Source: Rheinheimera sp. A13L
GTDB lineage: Bacteria; Pseudomonadota; Gammaproteobacteria; Enterobacterales; Alteromonadaceae
Assembly: GCF_000217935.1 (NCBI RefSeq)
Contig: NZ_AFHI01000003.1
Coordinates: forward strand, 62,001 to 126,000
Length of the DNA: 64,000 nucleotides
Reading direction: 5' to 3'
Shown: piece after piece, positions 16,368 through 23,840 of the stretch
How the letters are laid out: the number at the start of each line of letters is the position of its first letter
How positions within the stretch are numbered: the first letter of the stretch is position 1
Notes under the pieces: generated by a model
What the model was told of the DNA's origin: nothing
The model's database searches: none
What the model saw: the letters and a program-made list of their open reading frames with translations, nothing else
Made by a program: the position numbers and the translations under genes

Positions 16368-17561
16368 TTGGGTTTAAAAGCTGTGCCAAATCAAACGGAT
16401 CCTTTTCAGGATATTCGCCCTTATTTTGACCATGAAGTACCACAAGCGATTAGTCGTTTATTGGACGACGCCGATTTTTTGCATGCCATTTTAAATTACC
16501 GTCTGGCCAGCTGGCCTAAAACCGTTCGTTATTTGTTTACTCCTGTATTGCGTTGGTTATTGGCGCGCAAAGCCAAAGGCCTGCGTACTGTGGCCGATGT
16601 GCAAAATATGGTGGCTGATTTCTTACAGCAAAGCCTGCAGAAAAGCTCTGCTGGTGTCAGTGTCAGTGGCCTGGAACATCTCGATCCAAAACAAGCTTAT
16701 TTATTTATATCCAACCATCGTGACATTGCTATGGATCCTGCGTTGCTGAACTGGTGTCTGCATCAAAAGAGCATGGACACTGTGCGTATTGCCATTGGCG
16801 ATAATCTGCTGAAGATGCCCTGTGCCACTGAGCTGATGAAACTGAATAAAAGCTTTATCGTCAAACGCTCTATTAAAGCTCCCCGCGAAATGCTAAAGGC
16901 TCTGGGCCATTTGTCGGCTTATATCAAAGATTCTCTTGAGACTGGCCATTCCATCTGGATAGCGCAAAAAGAAGGCCGGGCTAAAGATGGTTTGGATCAA
17001 ACCGACGAAGCTATTTTAAAAATGTTTAATATCGAAGGTAAAAAACGCGGTATGGATTTTGCGACTTATATGCAGTCGCTCAATATAGTGCCAGTGTGTT
17101 TATCTTATGAATTTGACCCTTTGGATCAGGCCAAAGCCAACGAGCTGTATATGCTTGCCAGCACGGGCGAATACAAAAAATCTGAAATGGAAGATATTCA
17201 AAGCATAGTGCAGGGCATAGTAGGGCAAAAAGGCCGGGTGCATGTGCATTTTGGCGAAGCCATTCAGGCTACGTTTCAGGACCCTGCCGCTTTAGCTGCG
17301 GAGATTGACCGCCAAATCTGGGCTGGTTATAGGTTATATCCGGTCAATTATTTAGCCGCAGAAATGGACGTAGAATTGGACCCTGGCGAAGACAGTCTGT
17401 GGTACCAAACCAAAATGGCTTCATTACCTACAGAATTAAGATCCTATGTGCAGCAAATGTATGCAGCACCCGCACTGAAACAGCAGCAGACTTTAGCGCA
17501 GCAAGAACAGCTGGCTGCACAACACAAGGAGCTGGAAGATGGCGCGACATATCAGTTATAA
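16368..17561 (+). CDS. 1-acylglycerol-3-phosphate-type acyltransferase (PlsC-like fold)
   Basis: A 397-residue protein with an acyltransferase domain at about residues 90-320, probably peripheral to the inner membrane and acting in phospholipid synthesis or remodelling. The catalytic block is SNHRDIAMD, with histidine near residue 117 and aspartate six positions on. By my count this is H-X5-D rather than the textbook H-X4-D; the HRDI form recurs in a distinct bacterial subgroup. A second block, AQKEGRAKDG (near 204), corresponds to the substrate-phosphate motif. The listed start is TTG; a GTG at 16383 (MPNQTDPFQD) is equally plausible, and neither has a strong ribosome binding site. Its 3' end overlaps the DUF2960 gene by 23 bases. 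The acyl donor and acceptor are unknown. Confidence 0.8.
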   Translation: MGLKAVPNQTDPFQDIRPYFDHEVPQAISRLLDDADFLHAILNYRLASWPKTVRYLFTPVLRWLLARKAKGLRTVADVQNMVADFLQQSLQKSSAGVSVSGLEHLDPKQAYLFISNHRDIAMDPALLNWCLHQKSMDTVRIAIGDNLLKMPCATELMKLNKSFIVKRSIKAPREMLKALGHLSAYIKDSLETGHSIWIAQKEGRAKDGLDQTDEAILKMFNIEGKKRGMDFATYMQSLNIVPVCLSYEFDPLDQAKANELYMLASTGEYKKSEMEDIQSIVQGIVGQKGRVHVHFGEAIQATFQDPAALAAEIDRQIWAGYRLYPVNYLAAEMDVELDPGEDSLWYQTKMASLPTELRSYVQQMYAAPALKQQQTLAQQEQLAAQHKELEDGATYQL

Positions 17562-17799
17562 ATTCAAAGGTGAATGGAAAAAAATTCCTTTCAGCTACGA
17601 CAAATACGCCGATAGCTACGAAGCCGTCGCTGCAGCCGAAGGCATAGACTTAACTGCCTTTCGTAAAATGGAGCAGCAAGTCGCCATTACCGCCAAAGGC
17701 ACAGGTGCGCTGAAGGACTATCGCAAAAACGCTTTTGTTAAAATGGGCTTTAGCGAAATTTTGCTGCTGCGGGATGATCAGGAACCTTTTAATCTTTGA
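17539..17799 (+). CDS. DUF2960 family protein
   Basis: An 86-residue basic cytosolic protein beginning MARHISYKFKGEWKKIPFSY with the conserved middle EAVAAAEGIDLTAFRKMEQQ. The pattern matches DUF2960, a small family of unknown function found in Shewanella, Vibrio and relatives. It starts inside the last 23 bases of the acyltransferase gene in another frame, which suggests translational coupling; GGAG at about 17529 is a fair ribosome binding site. It marks the left edge of the conserved backbone before the accessory island. Confidence 0.8.
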   Translation: MARHISYKFKGEWKKIPFSYDKYADSYEAVAAAEGIDLTAFRKMEQQVAITAKGTGALKDYRKNAFVKMGFSEILLLRDDQEPFNL

Positions 17800-17814
17800 T
17801 ATGTAATATTATTT

Positions 17815-17840
17815 GGTGCAATTACTCAGAACATTGCACC
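17815..17840. repeat. Inverted repeat between convergent genes
   Basis: GGTGCAAT (17815-17822) and ATTGCACC (17833-17840) form a perfect 8-bp stem with a 10-base loop between the DUF2960 stop and the end of the HD/Hsp90 gene. It lacks a T-tract on either strand, so it is a weak terminator at best. It also lies at the left boundary of the accessory island. Confidence 0.4.
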
Positions 17841-17878
17841 TTGAAGTCGCCAGCAAACTGTTAAAAATCTTATGTAGA

Positions 17879-20800
17879 TTAATCAATTAATTCTCTACTA
17901 CGTCTCCATTCGACTTTGTGTGGGCTATTTTCCATAACCGTATTATCTATATAGTTAATTAGTTGTTTATAAATGTTCTTTATTTCAGCTATAGGTAAGT
18001 CGGATTTGAGATTGGGCTGAACCCACATACAAAGCGCTTCCAACTGGACATCAGTACATTCAATTGAATTAACTATGTCTCCTAAGTTACCCTTGAACAA
18101 ATAAGGTAATAATAATATATCTGACTCAGGGTGAACGAAATCAAAAAGATCATAAGCTCTTACTTCTTTTCCCTCTTTTAAAAATAGTTTTGACCAAGCA
18201 CTGTTTTTCTCACAATGTAAAGTATATCTCCTGTTTCTCCGACCTCGAATGCAAGATGCCAGACTGTTTGACAAACTATCTTCATTATAATACGGTTGGT
18301 ATTCTCTCTTTAGCTGATAATAAACCATTTTTCTGTAGCGACTGGTATTTGTCTGTTTTGTGGGCATATTTTTTCCAGCATCTATTATTTGAATGGTTCC
18401 CTTAATCGTTTTTAACCAATAGCTGAACATTATATGCATGCTTAAGTCACGGATATCGCTGCCAAACGCTATGTCACAATTAGCTGGCACTTGACCATCA
18501 GATGCTCGTTTGGCAACGAATAACTCGTTACAACCAAATGCATCATTATATGTTTGATGTTTTGAATGCTCTGGGCAGTTAAGGTTTAACCATTCCTCTG
18601 ATAATTTTTTAGCCAGATCAATCCAATCTGCGCCATACCCAATAGCCATCGCCTCCAAAAATAGTGAATAAGAGTGTCTATTCTTACCCTCAAGTAGTTC
18701 GCATTGTTCTATGTTTGATAAATCATATTGAACTTGGTCTTTTAGCGCTTCCAAGAGAACGTCTCTAAATTCTGTTTCTGCATCATTTATTAGGCGCTCT
18801 CTATTTGCTGTAAGCCATGAACTTGCTTTTCCTGACATAAGATTCATTTCAATATCTACATATGGTATAACTTTTTTATATTCAAATGATTGTCCACGAA
18901 AAAATACACTCAGGTAGTTAAACCAGTCATTTGGAGCATACTTTAGTGTAAGTTGATGTTTGCCTATACTAATCAGCCTTCTGCTTTCTGTATTTATATT
19001 GGGCTCAATATCAATATGGTGCTTTCCATCTTTAGTAACTAGTTGAGGGATCGTTTGAATAAGTGAGTTCTCATAGAATTCTAAAAACTTATCTGCTATT
19101 GTCGCTGCTTCAAGCGGAAATGTTTCATGAAGTACAGGGTCCATAGACGCAAAAAATTGGCTTGAAACTTTTCTGTTTTCTCTCGAAGACAATACCCAAG
19201 AGCGAGCAAATTTATCTAACTCAAACTCAGCTTTAATTTCTGTTCCAAAAGGGTGCGTAAAGTCATTATCCATTAACTCTAAGCTGACTAAGCCTTGTTT
19301 CGGTCCTGTTGGACTATACAATGTCACTTTTAGTACTTGATTCGTGAATATGCTTTTTGTTGTGACAATTATTTCGTCGCAAAGCAGGAAAATACTTTGC
19401 AATCCAATACCAAAAGTACCGGAAGGTTTCATCCATTCAGGCATAGTATTTATTCGGTTTTGCCGCTCAGTATTTCTATGTGAACCACCAATCTGCAACA
19501 TATAACCTAAATCATCTAAACTGATGCCAGTTCCTTCGTCGGATATCGTCAAGCACCAGCGAGATTTGTCAGGGTTGCTTCCGGTTCCTAGTTCGGTCAG
19601 GGTTGCTTTGACATTAGCTGAATTAAGAAGCTCTTGCATTTTTGGAGTGTAGGGTGACTCATAGTCAGCGGGCGAAAGTTGTTTTTCGTTTAAAAGCCAT
19701 ATTTTCAACAAAGTTGCATCTACAGCATTTTGTAATAATTCGCGGATACAGGAATATTTTGAGCTGTATAAGTTGTTACCCTGAAGTAGTTCTATTGCTT
19801 TTTTTGTATCTAATCCAAATTGTGGTTTTTGTCCTTCATTGAGGATTTGTAGTTTTCCACTCAACCTTACTTCAAGCGCCCCAAGGGTAGGTAGCAAGCC
19901 TAAGTCTCGGCTGGGCACGATATCTTGCCAATTTACCATCTGATATTGGATTTCTTGCTTCAGCCAGTTAAACCAGTTAAATGTCTCCAGATAGCCATCA
20001 ATCGACGAGCATTCTGCGCTAATTTCAATACGCTCCCTGTCTATCCTCAAATGCCGAATACCAGCATGCTTATCTTCATGTGCTTTGGTCAACTGAGGCC
20101 TGTTTTCACCTGCTATACGCTGCATAACAGGGCAAAACCTGTTGTCGTCCAGATCAAGCAAATCGCCCATACGCAGTAAGCAAGCAATAAATCGTGGGTG
20201 ACAATCTTCTTGGGCTAAACCAGCTTCACGAAATGGCAGGCCTTTAGGGCCTAAAATTTCTTCGAACGGAGCACCATGCATTTGGCAGACACGGCCAAGT
20301 AACTTGAAAAGTCGGGCTGGAATTAGTTCTGTTCTGGGGGAGCTGATGCCAGCACTATCCCATGGCGTTTGGACTATTTTTTCTGCTCTGGCTGGATGTT
20401 GTCGTCTAAACCATTCAGCCATCAGGTTACGAAAACTTTCTACTGCTTCCAATGGAGTATTGGAGCCAGAGAAGCAGGTTGTCATTTTTTTTGTGTCAAA
20501 ACTTTTAGCGAATGTGTGGAGCGGGTTATTTGGTTCGTTGCGAATTGAATTCAGATAGTGTTTGAACTCCTGAGTCGCAAAAGCTTCTTCAATGTCGCTT
20601 TGGGGGACAACCATACCAATGTCATGCCAGTAGGCTGCTTCAAGTAACAGCCATGTGTCAGTAGCCGTGAGGAGCTTAATATCTTCCCCCAGTAACCGCT
20701 CAATGTTGATTAGAATTTGTTTGCTATGAGATTCATCGTGGCGGCTATAGTGCGGAAAAATACTGCCAATAGTCTGTAGGGCTTTAGGTATTAACTTCTC

Positions 20801-20887
20801 ATCAAAGCCCCACTGATTAACAAGCAGTGATAATGCGGAGTGTTCTTTTTCTTTATCTTTTAAATGCTGTATTAACCGATCTGCCAT
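17879..20887 (-). CDS. HD domain fused to an Hsp90/GHKL-type ATPase (1002 residues)
   Basis: A large cytosolic fusion with no membrane segment. The N-terminal part (about 40-330) is an HD-type metal-dependent phosphohydrolase-like domain: H50-D51 followed by H54, the doublet H88-D89 in YWHDIGM, and a later aspartate-rich RMGDLLDLDD. The middle part is an Hsp90-like ATP-binding domain: N-box IRELLQNAVDAT near 380-391, G1 box SDEGTGIS near 447, and G2 box SGTFGIGLQS near 487, all with key residues intact. About 450 further residues are unassigned and do not look like plain HtpG. The gene stands alone on the minus strand between plus-strand operons, beside a damaged ccdA. Such HD-Hsp90 fusions occur sporadically in bacteria, and a role in conflict or stress defence is a reasonable inference, not shown. 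The ATG at 20887 has AAAGGCGG upstream. Confidence 0.85.
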   Translation of the reverse strand: MADRLIQHLKDKEKEHSALSLLVNQWGFDEKLIPKALQTIGSIFPHYSRHDESHSKQILINIERLLGEDIKLLTATDTWLLLEAAYWHDIGMVVPQSDIEEAFATQEFKHYLNSIRNEPNNPLHTFAKSFDTKKMTTCFSGSNTPLEAVESFRNLMAEWFRRQHPARAEKIVQTPWDSAGISSPRTELIPARLFKLLGRVCQMHGAPFEEILGPKGLPFREAGLAQEDCHPRFIACLLRMGDLLDLDDNRFCPVMQRIAGENRPQLTKAHEDKHAGIRHLRIDRERIEISAECSSIDGYLETFNWFNWLKQEIQYQMVNWQDIVPSRDLGLLPTLGALEVRLSGKLQILNEGQKPQFGLDTKKAIELLQGNNLYSSKYSCIRELLQNAVDATLLKIWLLNEKQLSPADYESPYTPKMQELLNSANVKATLTELGTGSNPDKSRWCLTISDEGTGISLDDLGYMLQIGGSHRNTERQNRINTMPEWMKPSGTFGIGLQSIFLLCDEIIVTTKSIFTNQVLKVTLYSPTGPKQGLVSLELMDNDFTHPFGTEIKAEFELDKFARSWVLSSRENRKVSSQFFASMDPVLHETFPLEAATIADKFLEFYENSLIQTIPQLVTKDGKHHIDIEPNINTESRRLISIGKHQLTLKYAPNDWFNYLSVFFRGQSFEYKKVIPYVDIEMNLMSGKASSWLTANRERLINDAETEFRDVLLEALKDQVQYDLSNIEQCELLEGKNRHSYSLFLEAMAIGYGADWIDLAKKLSEEWLNLNCPEHSKHQTYNDAFGCNELFVAKRASDGQVPANCDIAFGSDIRDLSMHIMFSYWLKTIKGTIQIIDAGKNMPTKQTNTSRYRKMVYYQLKREYQPYYNEDSLSNSLASCIRGRRNRRYTLHCEKNSAWSKLFLKEGKEVRAYDLFDFVHPESDILLLPYLFKGNLGDIVNSIECTDVQLEALCMWVQPNLKSDLPIAEIKNIYKQLINYIDNTVMENSPHKVEWRRSRELID

Positions 20888-20999
20888 AGTTCGCCGCCTT
20901 TCTTCCTTGTTTTTACGTGGGATGAATATCTGAACAGTCTTAGCGCTGTTTATGGAAACAAGATGACATGCGACAAAGTGTTTGTAAATTCAGATTAGC

Positions 21000-21056
21000 G
21001 CCTCTCATAATGAGAGGCTAAATAAACTTACCTGCACATGCCAATGTGCATATGCA
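21000..21056. promoter_or_regulatory. Cluster of palindromes upstream of the ccdA-like gene
   Basis: Three dyads lie just before the ccdA-like gene: an 8-bp stem at 21000-21018 (GCCTCTCA, TGAGAGGC), TGCACAT-GCCA-ATGTGCA at 21033-21050, and the perfect palindrome TGCATATGCA at 21047-21056. Toxin-antitoxin operons are usually autoregulated through such operators. That these are CcdA sites is inference, and the antitoxin here seems to have lost its DNA-binding core. Confidence 0.35.
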
Positions 21057-21091
21057 ATTTTTCTAGCATAGACAATCTTGTAGAGGTTTTT

Positions 21092-21274
21092 ATGGCCGAT
21101 TTGTATGCTGTAGCAGCACCCCAAAAATCAGCGCCCCTTGAGCGTGCGCTGAAAGAAAAACTGACTAAATACGAAGCGGCTCAGTGGGTTGAAGATAATA
21201 GTGCAGCCATTAAACGCTACAACGAATTTGTGGAACAGCATGGCTGTTTTGGTGATGAATTCAGGAGCTTTTAA
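21092..21274 (+). CDS. CcdA-family antitoxin with an apparent internal deletion
   Basis: A 60-residue protein. Its opening MADLYAVAAPQKS and its C-terminal half (AAQWVEDNSAAIKRYNEF, then VEQHGCFGDEFRSF) both match the pattern of chromosomal CcdA antitoxins. Those run to about 80 residues and carry, between the two parts, a beta-strand plus helix (roughly TNLSxNSDLLxxAR...INLSA) that forms the ribbon-helix-helix DNA-binding core. That middle of about 20 residues is missing without loss of frame. The C-terminal part that binds and neutralises CcdB toxin is intact. The ATG at 21092 is preceded by TAGAGG. No full ccdB follows, so this looks like the remnant of a toxin-antitoxin module. Family assignment is from memory of the conserved pattern. 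Confidence 0.65.
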   Translation: MADLYAVAAPQKSAPLERALKEKLTKYEAAQWVEDNSAAIKRYNEFVEQHGCFGDEFRSF

Positions 21275-21276
21275 TC

Positions 21277-21321
21277 GCCGTTCTTGATGTATATGCAAAA
21301 ATTGGACTTCGTTATCCATAA
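21277..21321 (+). pseudogene. Possible ccdB toxin stub
   Basis: Directly after the ccdA-like stop, one frame reads AVLDVYAKIGLRYP and then a stop. The order VY, G, R, YP resembles the first residues of CcdB toxins (VYKNTGKRSAYP in plasmid F). Only about 14 codons remain and there is no start codon, so any gene is dead. The match is short and may be chance. Confidence 0.25.
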
Positions 21322-21332
21322 GTAATGTCTCT

Positions 21333-21362
21333 GTTGCAATGCCGCGTCGCGGCGATTGCAAC
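21333..21362. repeat. 30-base imperfect palindrome
   Basis: Arms GTTGCAAT (21333-21340) and ATTGCAAC (21355-21362) enclose an inner GCCGCG-T-CGCGGC stem with one bulged base. It lies at the right edge of the accessory island, just past the 3' end of the DUF192 gene, and could fold into a stable hairpin. No T-tract follows on either strand. Confidence 0.6.
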
Positions 21363-21374
21363 CTACAGGTCCGA

Positions 21375-21803
21375 TTAATCACATTTCTTACCACAACGGA
21401 TAATCTTAGTACCGGCTGCTAAACCCTGAGCTTTAAACCAACCTTGCGGCATTTCCAAAGCGCCTATAGCCGGACCTTGGGATTTTTTGCCTTTTTTATC
21501 ATAGGGATAAAGGAATTGTATTGGCTCTATGGTCCAGTCCGCTTTGATATAGGCGATATCCAGTGGCACTTTGGTGTTCAGCATCCAAAATGACAATATG
21601 CGCTCTTCTTCGTAAATAAATAACATGCCGTTTTCTACTTTATCGCGGTACATCAGGCCGCGGGCGCGTTGCTCTGTGGTTAAGGCCAGCTCTACTTCGA
21701 GTTCAAGGTGGCCCACTTTGATCCATTCTTTTTCAAACTGGATATCCTCAACAGCAACAACAGAAAAACTTAAAGCAAAAAGCGCAGATAACAGATAGTT
21801 CAT
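21375..21803 (-). CDS. DUF192 family exported protein
   Basis: A 142-residue protein with a short signal peptide (about residues 1-17) followed by a DUF192 domain. Signatures are ELALTTEQRARGLMYRD near residue 40, GMLFIYEEERILSFWMLNT and VPLDIAYIKADWTI. The family forms a compact beta-rich fold of unknown function, often exported. The C-terminal end IIRCGKKCD has two cysteines. It reads toward the accessory island and lies just downstream of ald on the same strand, but a strong terminator separates it from ald. The function is unassigned. Confidence 0.88.
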   Translation of the reverse strand: MNYLLSALFALSFSVVAVEDIQFEKEWIKVGHLELEVELALTTEQRARGLMYRDKVENGMLFIYEEERILSFWMLNTKVPLDIAYIKADWTIEPIQFLYPYDKKGKKSQGPAIGALEMPQGWFKAQGLAAGTKIIRCGKKCD

Positions 21804-21850
21804 GATAAAAAACCTTTGAGGATCAAGCCGAAAGACTAACGGAATTTGCA

Positions 21851-21880
21851 GAAAAAAAAAGGGCGACCTAAGGCCGCCCT
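21851..21880 (-). terminator. Rho-independent terminator after ald
   Basis: Read on the minus strand: AGGGCGGCC, loop TTA, GGTCGCCCT (one G-T pair), then a run of nine T. It is 20 bases past the ald stop. Confidence 0.9.
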
Positions 21881-21900
21881 GATAAGAAGTGCTGTAAAAA

Positions 21901-23022
21901 TTACAGTGCTGCTAACACTTGCTTAGGTTCAACAAATGGCAGATTTAACGCGTCTGCTACGTGTTGGTTTACCACATGACCATTGATCACGTTTAAGCCG
22001 TTTAACAGGTGTGCATCGTCCAGCAATGCCTGTTTGTAGCCTTTGTTGGCTAAACGGATAATAAATGGCAAAGTAGCGTTGTTCAGAGCAAAAGTAGACG
22101 TCAGTGGCACTGCGCCTGGCATGTTGGCCACACAGTAATGCACTACGTCATCAACAATGTAAGTTGGATCAGCATGAGTAGTGGCTTTAGAGGTTTCTAC
22201 ACAACCGCCCTGATCGATAGCCACGTCAACAATGGCAGAACCAGGCTTCATACGTTTGATATGATCCGCAGTCACCAATTTAGGTGCAGCAGCGCCTGGA
22301 ATTAATACACCACCAATGACTAAGTCAGCAGATAACACATGTTTTTCCAGCGCATCTACAGTGGAGTACACAGTTTTTACTGCGCCGTTGAACTGAGCAT
22401 CGATACGACGTAATACGTCTACGCTGCGGTCCAGTACCACAACGTCAGCACCCATACCCACAGCCATCTGAGCTGCGTTAGTACCGACCATACCGCCACC
22501 AATGATGACAACTTTGGCAGGCTCAACACCAGGTACGCCACCTAATAACATACCGCGACCGGCACATGATTTCTCTAAAGCACGGGCACCAGCCTGAATA
22601 GACATACGGCCAGCAACTTCAGACATAGGGGCTAATAAAGGCAAGCCACCACGGTTGTCTGTGACTGTTTCGTAAGCGATACAAATAGCTTTGGATTTGA
22701 TCAGGTCTTCTGTTTGCGGCAGATCCGGTGCTAAGTGCAGATAAGTGAACAGGATTTGGCCTTCACGTAACATAGCGCGTTCAACAGCCTGTGGCTCTTT
22801 TACTTTGACAATCATGTCAGCTTGAGCAAAAACTTCAGCTGCAGTTGCTAATACTGTTGCACCAACGGCCTGATAGGCGTCGTCACCAAAACCAATGCCA
22901 CTACCTGCATTGTGTTCAACAATAACACTGTGGCCCAGAGCTGTCAGTTCACGCACGCTGGCTGGGGTCATACCGACGCGGTATTCGTGGTTTTTAATTT
23001 CTTTAGGTACGCCAATAATCAT
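21901..23022 (-). CDS. ald: Alanine dehydrogenase
   Basis: Cytosolic NAD-dependent enzyme interconverting L-alanine with pyruvate and ammonia. At 373 residues it has the usual length. Key residues are in place: the N-terminal RVGMTP with its substrate arginine, K75 in VKVKEP, H96 in TYLHLAPD, the Rossmann motif IIGGGMVGTNAA near residue 172, and the aspartate of VDVAIDQGG near 268. It is transcribed divergently from an Lrp/AsnC-type regulator, an arrangement that often means alanine- or leucine-responsive control. Three copies of GTTATARAT lie between the two genes. Confidence 0.96.
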   Translation of the reverse strand: MIIGVPKEIKNHEYRVGMTPASVRELTALGHSVIVEHNAGSGIGFGDDAYQAVGATVLATAAEVFAQADMIVKVKEPQAVERAMLREGQILFTYLHLAPDLPQTEDLIKSKAICIAYETVTDNRGGLPLLAPMSEVAGRMSIQAGARALEKSCAGRGMLLGGVPGVEPAKVVIIGGGMVGTNAAQMAVGMGADVVVLDRSVDVLRRIDAQFNGAVKTVYSTVDALEKHVLSADLVIGGVLIPGAAAPKLVTADHIKRMKPGSAIVDVAIDQGGCVETSKATTHADPTYIVDDVVHYCVANMPGAVPLTSTFALNNATLPFIIRLANKGYKQALLDDAHLLNGLNVINGHVVNQHVADALNLPFVEPKQVLAAL

Positions 23023-23067
23023 GATATTCCGCCTGTGTAGGGTTGGGTAAAATTTTTGCCTAGTATA

Positions 23068-23133
23068 GTTATAGATTTGTAGTTTTACCTGTTGTTTTTT
23101 CGATGAAGTGCAGTTATAAATCCTGTTATAAAT
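23068..23133. promoter_or_regulatory. Repeated GTTATARAT motif between ald and lrp
   Basis: GTTATAGAT at 23068-23076 and GTTATAAAT at 23113-23121 and 23125-23133. The last two are exactly 12 bases apart and the first is 45 bases upstream, close to whole turns of the helix. Lrp proteins bind several phased AT-rich sites, so this is a candidate control region for both divergent genes. Confidence 0.35.
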
Positions 23134-23157
23134 TCAAAAGTAAAATTTTTATCTGCT

Positions 23158-23643
23158 ATGTACGAAACCAGTAAAAGTGTGAAAAAACTAGACAGGATTG
23201 ACCGCAAAATTCTGACTGAATTGCAAAAAGATGGCCGTATTGCCAATGTTGAATTGGCCAAAAGGGTAGGGCTCAGCGCAACTCCTTGTCTGGAGCGGGT
23301 GCGTAAATTAGAAGCCGAAGGCTATATTCTGGGCTATACAGCGCAGGTTGACCCGAATAAAGTAGGTTCCGCGTTACTGGTTTTTGTTGAGATCACCTTA
23401 AGTAAAACTTCACCCGAGGATTTTGATGAGTTCAGCAAAGCGGTGCAGAAGTCGCATGAGATCCAGGAATGCCATTTAGTGTCCGGTAGTTTCGACTTCT
23501 TACTCAAAACCCGGGTTGCTAATATGGCGGCTTACCGTGAGTTGTTGGGCGAAACCTTATTACGTTTACCCAGTGTGCGCGAAAGCCGTACTTATGTGGT
23601 GATGGAAGAAGTAAAACAGACCACTTTTATTGCGGTGAACTGA
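23158..23643 (+). CDS. lrp: Leucine-responsive regulatory protein (Lrp/AsnC family)
   Basis: A 161-residue DNA-binding regulator. An N-terminal helix-turn-helix lies at residues 12-60 (LDRIDRKILTELQKDGRI, then LAKRVGLSATPCLERVRKLE). It is followed by the RAM effector-binding and oligomerisation domain (about 75-155; VEITLSK, HLVSGSFDFLLKTRV). Length and sequence are close to E. coli Lrp, and ftsK-lolA-rarA-serS follows as in E. coli, which supports the name lrp over a generic AsnC paralogue. Divergence from ald makes ald a likely target. Confidence 0.92.
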   Translation: MYETSKSVKKLDRIDRKILTELQKDGRIANVELAKRVGLSATPCLERVRKLEAEGYILGYTAQVDPNKVGSALLVFVEITLSKTSPEDFDEFSKAVQKSHEIQECHLVSGSFDFLLKTRVANMAAYRELLGETLLRLPSVRESRTYVVMEEVKQTTFIAVN

Positions 23644-23840
23644 TTCAGGCGTCTTCAATAGGGCTATAGCATCAAAGACGTAGGGGTTTTGTACAGCCGG
23701 TGTTCAGGCGTTAAAGTTTATATAAGCCTTAGTCGCTGTAGTTATAGTCAATAAGGCTGTAGCTTCAGGTTATGCGGCCATAAAGGGGTGCATCAGAGTT
23801 GTCTCTCTGGTATCTTAAGTGGGTAGAATTCTTAGAATAA

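Noticed and set aside
23644-23840. LexA box before ftsK
   Set aside because: E. coli ftsK has one, but no CTG-N10-CAG with the right inner bases is present in this gap.
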